Below, one piece after another: positions 17,994 to 27,842 of a stretch of 45,620 nt of DNA. How positions within the stretch are numbered: the first letter of the stretch is position 1; each line of letters starts with the position of its first letter. The stretch spans positions 1-45,620 of the forward strand of contig RFZJ01000025.1 of NCBI GenBank assembly GCA_009920765.1, read 5' to 3'. The translations under genes and the position numbers were made by a program. This stretch comes from Planctomycetota bacterium (GTDB lineage: Bacteria; Planctomycetota; Planctomycetia; Gemmatales; Gemmataceae). The notes beneath the pieces were generated by a model that saw nothing but the letters and a program-made list of their open reading frames with translations, ran no database searches and was not told the origin of the DNA.

Positions 17994-18779
17994 ATGAATT
18001 TTGCCATATTATCGTTAATCATAACCAGCTTTTTTTCACAACACCCCCCCACGGGCAATAAAGGAATTCCAAATATGGAATGGCGAACTCATCTTAAAAA
18101 AGAAACTTTCGAGTCTGGGAAAGAGAAATTACTTTACCGTATGATGTCGCCTGAAAACCCAGCACCCGCAACAAAATACCCACTGGTCATTTTTCTTCAT
18201 GGGGCAGGCGAACGGGGTTCAGACAACGACGCACAACTTGTGCACGGTGTTAAAGATTTTGCAAAACCTGAGTCACGAAAATCGTACCCCTGCTTCTTGA
18301 TTGCACCACAGTGCCCCAACGAAAAAAAATGGGCGGAAGTCGACTGGTCTGCCTCCTCGCACCAAAGACCTGAAAAACCCAGCGAGCCTGCAACACTTCT
18401 CTTCAAATTAATCGAAAATCTCACCGCTCAACTCCCCATCGATACAGATCGTATTTACATTACCGGCTTATCCATGGGGGGCTACGGCACATGGGATTTG
18501 ATTGCGCGTAAGCCCGACATGTTTGCCGCTGCTGTTCCGGTTTGTGGAGGTGGAGATGAAAGAGATGCCCAGCTAATCGCCAAAATCCCAATCTGGGCCT
18601 TCCACGGAGGTAAAGATACAGTGGTTAAACCACAGCGCACCACCAACATGATCGAAGCAATCAAAAAAGCAGGTGGTAATCCAAAAGCAACAATTTACCC
18701 CGAGGTTGGGCATAACTCCTGGGTCAACGCTTATTCTGACCCAGAAATGCTCAAATGGCTTTTTACAAAGAAGAAATAA
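17994..18779 (+). CDS. Secreted prolyl-oligopeptidase/esterase-like hydrolase
   Basis: 261 aa with a hydrophobic N-terminus (MNFAILSLIITSFFS). The core is an alpha/beta hydrolase: FLHGAGERGSDN (67-78), nucleophile elbow GLSMGGYGTWD (Ser160), acid loop HGGKDTVV (Asp208) and EVGHNSW (His240). The pattern GLSMGGYGTWD with HGGKD is characteristic of predicted phospholipase/carboxylesterase-like and PHB-depolymerase-like secreted esterases. The substrate is unknown. AAAGGA lies about 10 bases upstream of the ATG. The next gene starts one base after the stop codon, so the two are probably co-translated; both may belong to the module C operon. Confidence 0.88.
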   Translation: MNFAILSLIITSFFSQHPPTGNKGIPNMEWRTHLKKETFESGKEKLLYRMMSPENPAPATKYPLVIFLHGAGERGSDNDAQLVHGVKDFAKPESRKSYPCFLIAPQCPNEKKWAEVDWSASSHQRPEKPSEPATLLFKLIENLTAQLPIDTDRIYITGLSMGGYGTWDLIARKPDMFAAAVPVCGGGDERDAQLIAKIPIWAFHGGKDTVVKPQRTTNMIEAIKKAGGNPKATIYPEVGHNSWVNAYSDPEMLKWLFTKKK

Positions 18780-18780
18780 T

Positions 18781-20034
18781 ATGCACCTTAAAGCTTTGGC
18801 GTTATTGATAATAACTGGTTTAACTGCGGGCCTTCACGCCGAAAACTGGCCTGCTTTTCGAGGCCCTTCAGGCAACGGGAAATCTTCAGAAAAAAATCTC
18901 CCAAGCACTTGGTCTCCCACCGAAAACATCAAATGGAAACTTAAACTCCCTGGACCGGGAAGTTCCAGCCCTATTATTTGGGAAAATAAAATCTTTCTCT
19001 CACAATCATTGAACAAAGAAGGGTCTGAAAGAGCCCTTCTCTGCATTGATAGGAAGGACGGCAAAATCCTATGGCAAAAATCTATCACCTACCAAGAAAA
19101 AGAACCCACCCACTCCACCAACCCCTATTGCTCTGGAACACCTGTCACAGATGGTTCAAAAATTATCGTATCATTTGGGTCTGCCGGACTTTTTTGCTTC
19201 GATTTTGTTGGGAACATTCTCTGGAATAAAGATTTAGGCAAGTGTATCCATCTTTGGGGAAACTCAACTTCTCCCATACTTCACAAAAATCTTGTCATAC
19301 TCAACTTCGGCCCGGGGGAAAACTCTTTCCTTCTTGCGCTTGATAAAAATACCGGGAAAGAAATCTGGCGAGCCAATGAACCCGGTGGGTCTAGCGCAAT
19401 TGAAAAAGGCCAGGATTGGCTTGGTTCATGGGCCACCCCAGCACTTCATACCAACGGTCCAACCTCTCAATTAATCATGCCTTGGCCCAATAATATCAAA
19501 TCTTACAACCCCGATAACGGACAACTCCTTTGGACTTGCCAAGGAATCACCAAGCTGGTTTATACTTCACCATTGGTAGACAAGGACATCGTCGTTGCGA
19601 TGTCAGGCTATCATGGAAGCGCAATGGCTGTAAAAACAGATGGCAAAGGCGATGTGACCCATTCCCACAAACTTTGGATTAATAATTCTAAAAATCCCCA
19701 ACGAATTGGTACTGGTATCATTCATGACAACCACTTATTCATGGCAAACGCTGGGCCGGGAAACATCCAATGCATCGACATCTTAACTGGCAAGGACCTT
19801 TGGGAAAATCAACGCCTCGGGGCGAATCACTGGGGTAGCATGATTTATGCAGATGGCAAACTTTACGCTACCGACCAGAACGGCGATACTTTCATTCTTG
19901 AAGCTAAGCCTGTATTCAAGCAATTGGGAAAAAATTCATTGAAAGAACATACGGATGCCACCCTTGCAATCGCAGACAAAGAACTGTTTATTCGAACTTT
20001 CCAGCACTTATGGTGCATTAGTGCACAAAAATAA
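18781..20034 (+). CDS. Secreted PQQ-binding-like beta-propeller protein
   Basis: 417 aa from the ATG at 18781, which gives a clean signal peptide (ALALLIITGLTAGLHA) and then ENWPAFRGPSGNG, the usual start of this planctomycete family. A longer frame reaching 18673 overlaps the esterase gene and is not used. Repeated blade motifs are visible: LLCIDRKDGKILWQ, LLALDKNTGKEIWR, DNGQLLWTCQG and IQCIDILTGKDLWE. These are PQQ-like/BamB-like WD-type blades. Most such planctomycete proteins are not shown to bind PQQ, so a binding or sensing role is as likely as dehydrogenase activity. The stop lies 86 bases before the copper monooxygenase fusion gene. Confidence 0.88.
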   Translation: MHLKALALLIITGLTAGLHAENWPAFRGPSGNGKSSEKNLPSTWSPTENIKWKLKLPGPGSSSPIIWENKIFLSQSLNKEGSERALLCIDRKDGKILWQKSITYQEKEPTHSTNPYCSGTPVTDGSKIIVSFGSAGLFCFDFVGNILWNKDLGKCIHLWGNSTSPILHKNLVILNFGPGENSFLLALDKNTGKEIWRANEPGGSSAIEKGQDWLGSWATPALHTNGPTSQLIMPWPNNIKSYNPDNGQLLWTCQGITKLVYTSPLVDKDIVVAMSGYHGSAMAVKTDGKGDVTHSHKLWINNSKNPQRIGTGIIHDNHLFMANAGPGNIQCIDILTGKDLWENQRLGANHWGSMIYADGKLYATDQNGDTFILEAKPVFKQLGKNSLKEHTDATLAIADKELFIRTFQHLWCISAQK

Positions 20035-20048
20035 CCTGCAACAATTTG

Positions 20049-20054
20049 TATAAT
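20049..20054 (+). promoter_or_regulatory. -10 box candidate upstream of the fusion gene
   Basis: A perfect TATAAT lies 67 bases before the ATG at 20121. I find no good -35 element at 16-18 bases. It is flanked by the inverted pair ACAATT / AATTGT. Confidence 0.3.
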
Positions 20055-20120
20055 ACTTGTAATAATTGTTCTGCTTCAGGGTTGGTATTTTATTTAAGTT
20101 GATAAAACCGAGTTAAAAAC

Positions 20121-21878
20121 ATGAACCAGTTAATCTTAGCGGCAATGCTTTTACTAAATCAATCTTACGGGCCAAAAATAAAAGCTGATCCTAACAATCC
20201 GCAACCGGGTTCGATTGGTAGAAAAATCCCCAACTTCGTACTTCCATATCCCAACGACAAAAAAGCTTCTTTATCTGATTTCAACGAAAGTAAAAGCCTG
20301 GTTTTTGTATTTCTTGGTACCAATTGTCCCGTCAGCAACGCCTACATTCCCACCCTCAATGAATTAAGCAAAAAGTACAAGAAAAGCGAGGTTCAATTCG
20401 TAGGGATTTATGCCAATCCGGGAGATAATAAGGAAATCATAAACCAACATGTACGCGACTTTAAAATCAACTTCCCAGTGATCTATGATGTCGAACAAAT
20501 CACGTTGAGGCTGTTTGGAGCACGCAGAACAAGCGAAGTATTCGTGCTGGATCAAAGAAGAAACATTCAATACCAAGGCCGAATTGATGACCAAATAAGC
20601 AATACTGCCCGAAAAGAAAAACCCACGGTTGATGACCTTGTAAATTCGATTGATCAGATTCTTAATTTGAAGAAAGTAACCGTGGCATTTACGGAACCTC
20701 CAGGCTGCTTGATAACTCATTTATCTAAATCAAACAATTCAAAAATCACTTATGAATCGCATATTGCAAAGATACTTTTCAAGAATTGCACTGATTGTCA
20801 TCATCCAGGAACCGCGGCACCATTTTCTCTGCTATCCTACGAAGACGCAAAAAACAACGGGGCGATGATTAAAGAAGTAACTTCGCTTCACACCATGCCA
20901 CCTTGGCATGCAGATTCCCGCTTTGGACATTTCGCAAACGAACGAAAATTAAATTCCGAAGAAATCTCCCAAATAGCTGCATGGGTTGATGCAGGCATGC
21001 CTGCAGGCGATCTTACAAAAGCACCCAAGCCCCAAACTTTCAGTGAAGGCTGGAGATTAGGAAAACCTGACGTCGTATTCCAGATTCCCCAAGAAGTTAC
21101 GATTCAAGCAAAAGGAACCGTAGGGTACAAATACTTCAGTGTCAAAACCAATTTCCAAGAAGATATGTGGCTGCAAGCTGCCGAACCCAGACCGGGCAAT
21201 CGTTCTGTCGTCCATCATATTATTGTTTTTTACCGTGAACCAGGCAAAGGCAAGCGGCCCGTTTGGATTGCTGCAACTGCCCCAGGAGCAGAACCCGTGA
21301 TTCATCCTCAGGGAATGGGCAGAAGAATCCCTGCCGGATCCGAAATTATCTGGCAGATCCATTACACTCCAACAGGGAAAGAGGAAAAAGATCGGTCAGA
21401 AGTCGCCTTTGTTTTCTGCAAGGAAAAGCCGAAGCAGAACATTCAAACCCATGGCATAGCCAACAATATGTTTCTTATCCCCCCTCTCGCTTTTAACCAT
21501 GAGGTTGTATCTTCGATCACCGCAAAAAAAGATGCTGTAATCCTTGCTTTCTTTCCACATATGCACCTTCGTGGCAAAGATTTCGAATATCAGGTTCAAT
21601 ATCCTGATGGAAAAGTGGAAACCATACTCTCTGTACCACAATATGACTTCAACTGGCAAAGCACCTATAGACTTAAAGAGCCATTGAAAATCCCGCAGGG
21701 CAGCAAAATTAAATGTATTGCTCATTTCGACAATTCAAAGTTGAACCCGGCCAATCCCGCTCCCTGGAAACCCGTTTTCTTTGGGGAACAAACTTGGGAA
21801 GAAATGATGATCGGTTACATCGACTTTTATTATGTTGATGAAATAGTCGAACCCAAAACTGCTAATAGTTCAAATTAA
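20121..21878 (+). CDS. Thioredoxin-like + c-heme + copper monooxygenase fusion protein
   Basis: 585 aa. Residues about 28-185 are a redoxin/thioredoxin-like fold with TNCPVSNAY (Cys69, no second Cys in a CxxC). Residues about 212-297 hold a c-type heme motif CTDCHHPG (Cys223-His227) and MPPWHAD. Residues about 305-570 resemble the type II copper, ascorbate-dependent monooxygenase fold: His-His in SVVHHIIVFY (365-366), His414 in WQIHYTPTG, HMH at 480-482, and a Met ligand candidate in TWEEMMIG (562-563). These are the ligand types expected for the two copper sites of PHM-like enzymes. The family is known from Planctomycetes and relatives, but its substrate is not. The heme may supply electrons in place of ascorbate (inference). 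The N-terminal signal is short. Confidence 0.87.
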   Translation: MNQLILAAMLLLNQSYGPKIKADPNNPQPGSIGRKIPNFVLPYPNDKKASLSDFNESKSLVFVFLGTNCPVSNAYIPTLNELSKKYKKSEVQFVGIYANPGDNKEIINQHVRDFKINFPVIYDVEQITLRLFGARRTSEVFVLDQRRNIQYQGRIDDQISNTARKEKPTVDDLVNSIDQILNLKKVTVAFTEPPGCLITHLSKSNNSKITYESHIAKILFKNCTDCHHPGTAAPFSLLSYEDAKNNGAMIKEVTSLHTMPPWHADSRFGHFANERKLNSEEISQIAAWVDAGMPAGDLTKAPKPQTFSEGWRLGKPDVVFQIPQEVTIQAKGTVGYKYFSVKTNFQEDMWLQAAEPRPGNRSVVHHIIVFYREPGKGKRPVWIAATAPGAEPVIHPQGMGRRIPAGSEIIWQIHYTPTGKEEKDRSEVAFVFCKEKPKQNIQTHGIANNMFLIPPLAFNHEVVSSITAKKDAVILAFFPHMHLRGKDFEYQVQYPDGKVETILSVPQYDFNWQSTYRLKEPLKIPQGSKIKCIAHFDNSKLNPANPAPWKPVFFGEQTWEEMMIGYIDFYYVDEIVEPKTANSSN

Positions 21879-21934
21879 TTGTTACAAGCCTTCGCCAAAC
21901 AGGCTAAAAATCTCTGCTTTAATCATCAGAATGA

Positions 21935-21963
21935 TTGCAAAATCTTTAATAAACCTTCATAAT
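21935..21963 (+). promoter_or_regulatory. Sigma-70-type promoter of module D
   Basis: TTGCAA (21935-21940), 17-base spacer, CATAAT (21958-21963), 80 bases before the ATG at 22044. It nearly repeats the promoter at 13922-13950. Confidence 0.5.
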
Positions 21964-22043
21964 AGAATAGCTTATGGCTATCTCTGTAGGATAACCACAG
22001 CCACACCAGAAGGCCAGGAAGACCCTTACATGGTCTTAGTTTC

Positions 22044-23420
22044 ATGTTCAATCTTTATTCAAACCCAGCAAAAAAAATAACTAGAAGAAAACTGCTTGAA
22101 GTTGGCGGGCTGTCTGCTCTTGGAATCGGACTGCCAAATCTCCTTCATGCTGATCAAAGCAAAATAGCTATTAAAGCTAAATCCTGTATTTTCATTTATC
22201 AGTATGGAGGATTGAGCCAACTCGACTCCTGGGATCCAAAACCTGATTCCCCTGAAGGAATCAGAGGCCCCTACAAACCCATAGCTACACGAATTCCTGG
22301 CTTTAAAGTGGGCGAACTCATGCCCAAGCTTGCTTCTAAAGCGGACAAATATACCATCATCCGTTCCATGAGCCATTCGATCCCCGTACATGATATTGCC
22401 AATCGAATGCTACTTGCAGGGCAATCCAACCCACCAATGAATGCCCCCGCTTTTGGTTCGATTGTTACAAAGCTAAAACCAAGCCCGGGCGACATACCTT
22501 CCTATGTTTGGCTGCAAAAATTCGGTGGTGGTGCAGCCCCACCCGATAACACCTACCTTACCGGTGGATACCTTGGCATGGGTAATAGCCCCTTATTAAT
22601 TGGTACCACTCACCTCGAAAACCCCTCTGTCCCCGGGTTCAAAATCAATGCCTTTGAACCTGCAGGGCTTTCTACAGCACAACTTGCCAATCGAATTAAA
22701 TTGCTTTCAAGTCTGGAAGGATCTGAAAACAAAAACAAAGTACACCAATCAATTAACGAATTTCGTGACAAAGCTTTTAATATCCTTACAGGAACCAAAG
22801 CAAAAAAAGCTTTTGATATCGATCAAGAGAACATCAAAACCCGTGAACAGTACGGCATGCACCCAATGGGTCAGAATCTTCTCCTTGCAAGAAGATTAAT
22901 CGAATCAGGCGTTCGTACTGTTGGAGTTGTAGCGTGGACCGGCCTTGCACCCAAAGATAAATTTGTAAGCCTGGAAACTTGGGACATGCATGGGAATGCG
23001 GGGATCAGCATTTTCGATAATGGCTGGAATGGTCTGGGTTGGGCTTTGCCACGCTGCGATGAGGCAGTCAGTGCGCTTCTTGAAGATCTTGAAACAAGAG
23101 GGATGCTAGAATCCACATTGGTTGTTCTGGTCGGCGAATTTGGTAGAACTCCAAAAATTAGCAAGGGCGGTTCAGCAATCGGAAGAGATCACTGGCCAAA
23201 ATGCTATAGTGCGATGATTGCCGGTGGAGGAGCAAAAAAAGGTTTGATTTACGGTGCCTCCGATTCCACCGCAGCTTATGTGAAAGATAACCCTGTTTCA
23301 CCGGAAGATTTTGCTGCAACAATATTACACCTGATGGGGATCGCCCCGGAAACCAGACTAAGCCCCGATGGATTTACACTTCCAGCAAGCCTCGGAACCC
23401 CAATCCAAGGATTGATATAA
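22044..23420 (+). CDS. DUF1501 family protein, Tat-exported (module D, first copy)
   Basis: 458 aa. Tat-type signal KITRRKLLEVGG (Arg14-Arg15) with a hydrophobic stretch ending LLHA. Motifs: YGGLSQLDSWDPKP (54-67, Trp in place of the usual Phe), TWDMHGN, GEFGRTP (364-370) and GRDHW (380-384). It is of the ESGV/FGRTP/GRDHW type. Here the DUF1501 gene precedes its DUF1549/DUF1553 partner, the reverse of modules A and C, with a gap of only 3 bases. It is the first gene of a four-gene plus-strand run to 28844, preceded by a plausible promoter. Confidence 0.92.
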   Translation: MFNLYSNPAKKITRRKLLEVGGLSALGIGLPNLLHADQSKIAIKAKSCIFIYQYGGLSQLDSWDPKPDSPEGIRGPYKPIATRIPGFKVGELMPKLASKADKYTIIRSMSHSIPVHDIANRMLLAGQSNPPMNAPAFGSIVTKLKPSPGDIPSYVWLQKFGGGAAPPDNTYLTGGYLGMGNSPLLIGTTHLENPSVPGFKINAFEPAGLSTAQLANRIKLLSSLEGSENKNKVHQSINEFRDKAFNILTGTKAKKAFDIDQENIKTREQYGMHPMGQNLLLARRLIESGVRTVGVVAWTGLAPKDKFVSLETWDMHGNAGISIFDNGWNGLGWALPRCDEAVSALLEDLETRGMLESTLVVLVGEFGRTPKISKGGSAIGRDHWPKCYSAMIAGGGAKKGLIYGASDSTAAYVKDNPVSPEDFAATILHLMGIAPETRLSPDGFTLPASLGTPIQGLI

Positions 23421-23423
23421 GAA

Positions 23424-26411
23424 ATGTTAAACCAGTCATTTTGCCTGAGTATCCTGTTGGTCTTTTTATCTTCACCAATGGCTGTTTTAGCAGAATCTCC
23501 AAATCAAATAGCCATGAATATTATTATTGAAAACTGCTTGGACTGCCATTCAGGCAACAAACCGAAAGGCGGGCTTGATTTATCCACGAGGGAAAACCTT
23601 TTTAAGGGTGGAGACAGCGGACCAAGCATAGAAACAAACAACTCTTCAAAAGGGCTGATACAGGAAGTACTCGAAGAAGGTCGTATGCCCCCAAAAAAGC
23701 CATTGGACAAAAAACATGTGGCTTATCTAAAAAACTGGATAAAAAATGGAGCCAAATACCCAACCCCCAAAATCGACATCTTCAGCAACACCACTTCAAA
23801 AAGAGCAGGAAAAGATTGGTGGTCGCTTCTCCCAATAAAAAAAACGCCCATTCCTTATCCAGTAGACAACAATCTTGGGTTACAACCTTTAGATTATTTT
23901 ATCTTCGATGAGTTAAAAAAACTTGATCTAAAACCAGCGGAACCTGCTGATCGCAGAACACTCATCAGAAGAGTTTATCTGGATCTAACCGGCTTGCCGC
24001 CTGCACCAGAAGATGTCACCAAATTCTTGGCAGATGAGTCGTATGATGCGTTTGGTAAAATTGTAGACAAGCTCCTTTCATCCCCGGGTTATGGCGAAAA
24101 ATGGGCAAGACATTGGCTAGATATTGTTCGTTACGGCGAATCAGATGGGTTTGAAAGAAACGCTCCAAGGCTAAACTCTTGGCACTACCGCGATTGGGTA
24201 ATCAATGCTTTAAACAGCGACATGCCCTACGACCAATTTGTTCAAATGCAAATTGCAGGTGACGCCATTTTTCCTGATTCTACAGATTCAATATTGGCGA
24301 TGGGGTTTTTAGTCGCTGGAATTCACAACACCGTATTGGGTGCAAATGCAGAAGCCCGTGAAATCGCCAGACAAGATGAAATGGAAGATCTGGTAAGTTC
24401 AATTGGACAAACATTTCTAGGCCTTACCATCAATTGTGCAAGATGCCATGATCATAAATTCGATCCGATCAGCCAAAACGATTACTATCAAATGGTTGCC
24501 AATCTTTCCGGTGTCAGACAAGGAAGTGTTCCTGTTCCCAATAAAACGATCATCAAAGAAATTATAAAAGCAAACGAACAAAAAGCGGCTTTGAACAAAT
24601 CCTTGGCAGATATCGAAAAAGTCGCTCTAGCCAAGATTGGAACCAAGGCCGGTTCCATTATACCCAGTCCGATCGCCCAATGGGATTTTCGTAAAGATGG
24701 TAAAGACAATCAGGGAAACCTTACCCTTAAACTCGAAGGCAATGCAAAATTAACAGCCAACGGACTGGAATTGGATGGAAAAAATTCTGTCGCCCGATCT
24801 TCTACCTTAAAAACAGATATTAAAGAAAAAACATTGGAGGCTTTTGTCATTCTTTCCAATCTTAATCAAAAAGGGGGAGGAGTACTCACCATAGAAACCA
24901 AGGACGGAAATCTTTTTGACTCAATAGTTTTTGCTGAACAAGAATCCGCAAGATGGATGGCGGGTAGTAATTTTTATCAGCGGACTCAATCATTTAAAGG
25001 TATGCCGGAAAATGAAGCACATTTAAAACCAGTCCATCTGGCGATCACTTATTCCCAAGATGGGAAAATCACCGCATACCGAAATGGAAAAATTTACGGA
25101 ACAGCCTATCAGAGCAAAGGTGTGGCTCTGTTTCCTGCGAGCAATTCCATCATTGCTTTTGGTATGAGGCACGAACCGCCAAGTGGAAACCACTTACTAG
25201 CAGGAACTATTTTAAAAGCCCGGGTTTTTGATAAAGCCTTGACTGCAAACGACATTTCTAACCTATTTGAAGAATCAGGAATCTTTGTTTCAGAAAACGA
25301 CCTTACAACGAATTTAAACCAAGAACAACTCGGACTTCGCAAAAAAATCAAAGAGGAAATCTCAAAATTGGAATCTGATCTAAAGCTATTAAATAGCAAG
25401 AAAGAAAACGCAACCATTTATTCTGCAATTTCCGCCCCACCCTTATCAACCAAGTTCCTCAACAGAGGACAAGTGACAGAACCTGGAAACGAAGTATTTC
25501 CTGGGAACATTTCTGTTCCTTCGTTCCCTGGCAACCCAACTAAAATCCTTCCAAACGCTTCCGACCCCGAACGAAGGGCATCTCTTGCAAAATGGATCAC
25601 AGCCCCGTCAAATCCTCTATTTGCAAGAGTGATTGTAAATCGAATCTGGCATTATCACTTTGGCAACGGGATTGTCGATACGCCCAGCGATTTTGGTTTT
25701 AATGGGTCAAAACCAACCCACCCAGAGCTTCTTGATCACTTAAGTCAATTGTTTATTGATTCGGGTTATTCATTGAAACAATTACACCGATCAATTATTC
25801 TTTCCAGAACCTATCAACAAGCATCAAAACCCTCAGAAAATTCACTTAAAAAAGATTTTGACAACCGCTATCTTTGGCGCTGGGCACCCAGAAGGCTTGA
25901 TGCAGAATCCATTCGCGATTCCTCTCTGAAAACTTGCGGCACCTTTAATCAAGAAATGAATGGACCTGGATTTTCGGATTATAAAACCGAGTCAAACAAT
26001 GGAACCACCTACTACAATCCCATTGAAAAACTAGACTTCAACCTTTCCAGGCATAGCATTTACCGTTTTACTCCGCGGGGCGCTAATCAAGGATTGCTCG
26101 ACAGTTTTGATTGCCCCGATAATTCTTCGGCTGCACCCAAAAGAAGCAAGACCACCACGCCCATCCAAGCTTTAACATTTTGGAATGGACCTTTCACTCA
26201 AAACCTTTCCGAATCTTATCCAAAGAACCACCCCGATTTCGAGTCTCTTTCTTCCAGTAATCAAAAAATCAACCATGTTTTCAACCATCTGCTTCAACGT
26301 CTTCCTTCAGATATTGAGAAATCAAAAGCTTTGATCCTTGTAGAGAAACATGGTTACACCCCATTGATCCGGGCAATTTTAAACTCCAACGAATTCCTAA
26401 CCTTGGAATAA
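23424..26411 (+). CDS. Planctomycete cytochrome + DUF1549 + LamG + DUF1553 protein (module D)
   Basis: 995 aa, the longest of the four relatives here. Signal peptide LLVFLSSPMAVLA; heme motif CLDCH (Cys38-His42) with KPKGGLDLS; DUF1549 with KWARHWLDIVRYGESDG and CARCHDHKFDPI (Cys338-His342). The charged linker seen in the relatives is replaced or extended by about 200 residues (about 410-605) that look like a LamG/concanavalin-type domain: IAQWDFRKDGKD, LELDGKNSVARS, LAITYSQDGKITAYRNGK and ARVFDKALTANDI. DUF1553 follows (VIVNRIWHYHFGNGI, RRLDAESIRDSSL). LamG domains usually bind glycans, so a substrate-targeting role is likely (inference). It is flanked at 3 and 9 bases by two different DUF1501 genes. 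Confidence 0.92.
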   Translation: MLNQSFCLSILLVFLSSPMAVLAESPNQIAMNIIIENCLDCHSGNKPKGGLDLSTRENLFKGGDSGPSIETNNSSKGLIQEVLEEGRMPPKKPLDKKHVAYLKNWIKNGAKYPTPKIDIFSNTTSKRAGKDWWSLLPIKKTPIPYPVDNNLGLQPLDYFIFDELKKLDLKPAEPADRRTLIRRVYLDLTGLPPAPEDVTKFLADESYDAFGKIVDKLLSSPGYGEKWARHWLDIVRYGESDGFERNAPRLNSWHYRDWVINALNSDMPYDQFVQMQIAGDAIFPDSTDSILAMGFLVAGIHNTVLGANAEAREIARQDEMEDLVSSIGQTFLGLTINCARCHDHKFDPISQNDYYQMVANLSGVRQGSVPVPNKTIIKEIIKANEQKAALNKSLADIEKVALAKIGTKAGSIIPSPIAQWDFRKDGKDNQGNLTLKLEGNAKLTANGLELDGKNSVARSSTLKTDIKEKTLEAFVILSNLNQKGGGVLTIETKDGNLFDSIVFAEQESARWMAGSNFYQRTQSFKGMPENEAHLKPVHLAITYSQDGKITAYRNGKIYGTAYQSKGVALFPASNSIIAFGMRHEPPSGNHLLAGTILKARVFDKALTANDISNLFEESGIFVSENDLTTNLNQEQLGLRKKIKEEISKLESDLKLLNSKKENATIYSAISAPPLSTKFLNRGQVTEPGNEVFPGNISVPSFPGNPTKILPNASDPERRASLAKWITAPSNPLFARVIVNRIWHYHFGNGIVDTPSDFGFNGSKPTHPELLDHLSQLFIDSGYSLKQLHRSIILSRTYQQASKPSENSLKKDFDNRYLWRWAPRRLDAESIRDSSLKTCGTFNQEMNGPGFSDYKTESNNGTTYYNPIEKLDFNLSRHSIYRFTPRGANQGLLDSFDCPDNSSAAPKRSKTTTPIQALTFWNGPFTQNLSESYPKNHPDFESLSSSNQKINHVFNHLLQRLPSDIEKSKALILVEKHGYTPLIRAILNSNEFLTLE

Positions 26412-26420
26412 TTTATCCCA

Positions 26421-27839
26421 ATGAATGATTCATTTAATAACCGCAGATCATTCCTATGTAATGGAAGCCAGAGTATTGCAATTACTGCTGTTGCCAGCGT
26501 TTTAGGACAAAGCCTATTTGCCACCAACTTCAAAGCCAACGATAAAAAAATCAGAGCCAAAAGAGTTGTTCAAATATCCCTGGTCGGTGGGCTTTCACAT
26601 CTAGATTCTTTTGATTACAAACCTGAGCTCGAAAAATTCCATGGCAAAAAACTTCTGGCTGACAAAGTCCCAGATACGTTCTTTAATCAAGTTGGTTTGA
26701 TCCGAAAAAACGATTGGGAATTTAAGCAGCGAGGAAAATCTGGCCTCTTCATTTCCGACTTATTCCCCAATATTGCAAAATGCGCTGATGATCTTACCAT
26801 TATTCGTTCCATGGTTTCAGATTCTGCAAATCATACCCCAGCATTATTTATTGAAAACAGTGGATTTAGCTCAAACGGATTCCCCGCAATGGGAAGCTGG
26901 ATTTCTTATGGCCTTGGTTCTGAAAATGCAAATCTTCCAGTCTTTATTGTTCTCCCCGATGGCAGAGGGGAGCCCAATGGTTGTGCTTCAAATTGGTCTA
27001 ACGGCTTTTTACCGGCTAACCACCAAGGGGTTATTTTTCAGTCAGGAAATCAGCCCCTTAAAAACCTTTATCCTTCAAAATCCAGAAGCAATGCCGAAGA
27101 AAATGATTCCATTGATTTCCTTAATCAATTAAACGCTTCACACTTATCGGGATTCCCCGGAGATACAAATCTTGCTGCACGAATAAAATCCCACGAAATG
27201 GCAGCCAAACTACAACTTTCCGTACCTGAAGCCACCACCATTAACAACGAACCCATGCATATCCAAAACCTTTACGGGATCCATCAACCCGAAACATCTG
27301 TTTGCGCCCAAAAATGCCTGCTTGCTCGAAGACTGTTGGAACGAGGGGTTCGTTTTGTGCAAATATACTCTGGAGGGCCTATTGCCGGCAGTCCTAGAGC
27401 TAGCTGGGATGCTCATGAAAATGTCAAAGAAAACCACTCTAATGAAGCTTTGAAAATTGACCAACCGGTTGCAGGCTTGATCCTTGACCTTAAGCAAAGG
27501 GGCATGCTCGAAGACACCTTGGTTTTATTTACCACCGAATTTGGCAGGACTCCTTTTGCCCAATCTTCTTCTACGACCATTGGCACTGGCAGAGATCATA
27601 ACAAATACGCTTTCTCAGTCATGATGGCCGGGGCAGGTTTAAAAAGTGGAATAACGTACGGGGAATCAGATCCTATCGGCTGGAAGGTGGCAAGCAATCC
27701 TGTTGCATGGCACGATTTTCATGCAACAGTTCTTCACCTTCTTGGCATTGATCATGAGCAATTAACCTTTTACCACAATGGCATTCAACGAAGATTGACC
27801 AATGTTCATGGCAATATCATCCACAACATACTGGCTTAA
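26421..27839 (+). CDS. DUF1501 family protein, Tat-exported (module D, second copy)
   Basis: 472 aa. The twin-arginine pair is at residues 8-9 (NNRRSFLCNG), followed by a hydrophobic stretch ending SLFA. Motifs: VGGLSHLDSFDYKP (55-68, Tyr replaces the usual Pro after Asp), SWDAHENV, TEFGRTP (372-378, Thr in place of Gly) and GRDHN (390-394). It shares ERGVRFVQI with the proteins at 4939 and 16519 but has FGRTP like the other group, so it is intermediate. It starts 9 bases after the LamG-containing partner and ends 3 bases before the heme/terpene-cyclase-fold gene. Confidence 0.91.
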   Translation: MNDSFNNRRSFLCNGSQSIAITAVASVLGQSLFATNFKANDKKIRAKRVVQISLVGGLSHLDSFDYKPELEKFHGKKLLADKVPDTFFNQVGLIRKNDWEFKQRGKSGLFISDLFPNIAKCADDLTIIRSMVSDSANHTPALFIENSGFSSNGFPAMGSWISYGLGSENANLPVFIVLPDGRGEPNGCASNWSNGFLPANHQGVIFQSGNQPLKNLYPSKSRSNAEENDSIDFLNQLNASHLSGFPGDTNLAARIKSHEMAAKLQLSVPEATTINNEPMHIQNLYGIHQPETSVCAQKCLLARRLLERGVRFVQIYSGGPIAGSPRASWDAHENVKENHSNEALKIDQPVAGLILDLKQRGMLEDTLVLFTTEFGRTPFAQSSSTTIGTGRDHNKYAFSVMMAGAGLKSGITYGESDPIGWKVASNPVAWHDFHATVLHLLGIDHEQLTFYHNGIQRRLTNVHGNIIHNILA

Positions 27840-27842
27840 AAA

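Noticed and set aside
18673..18780. Upstream extension of the PQQ-like gene
   Set aside because: It overlaps the esterase gene; the ATG at 18781 gives a clean signal peptide and the family N-terminus.
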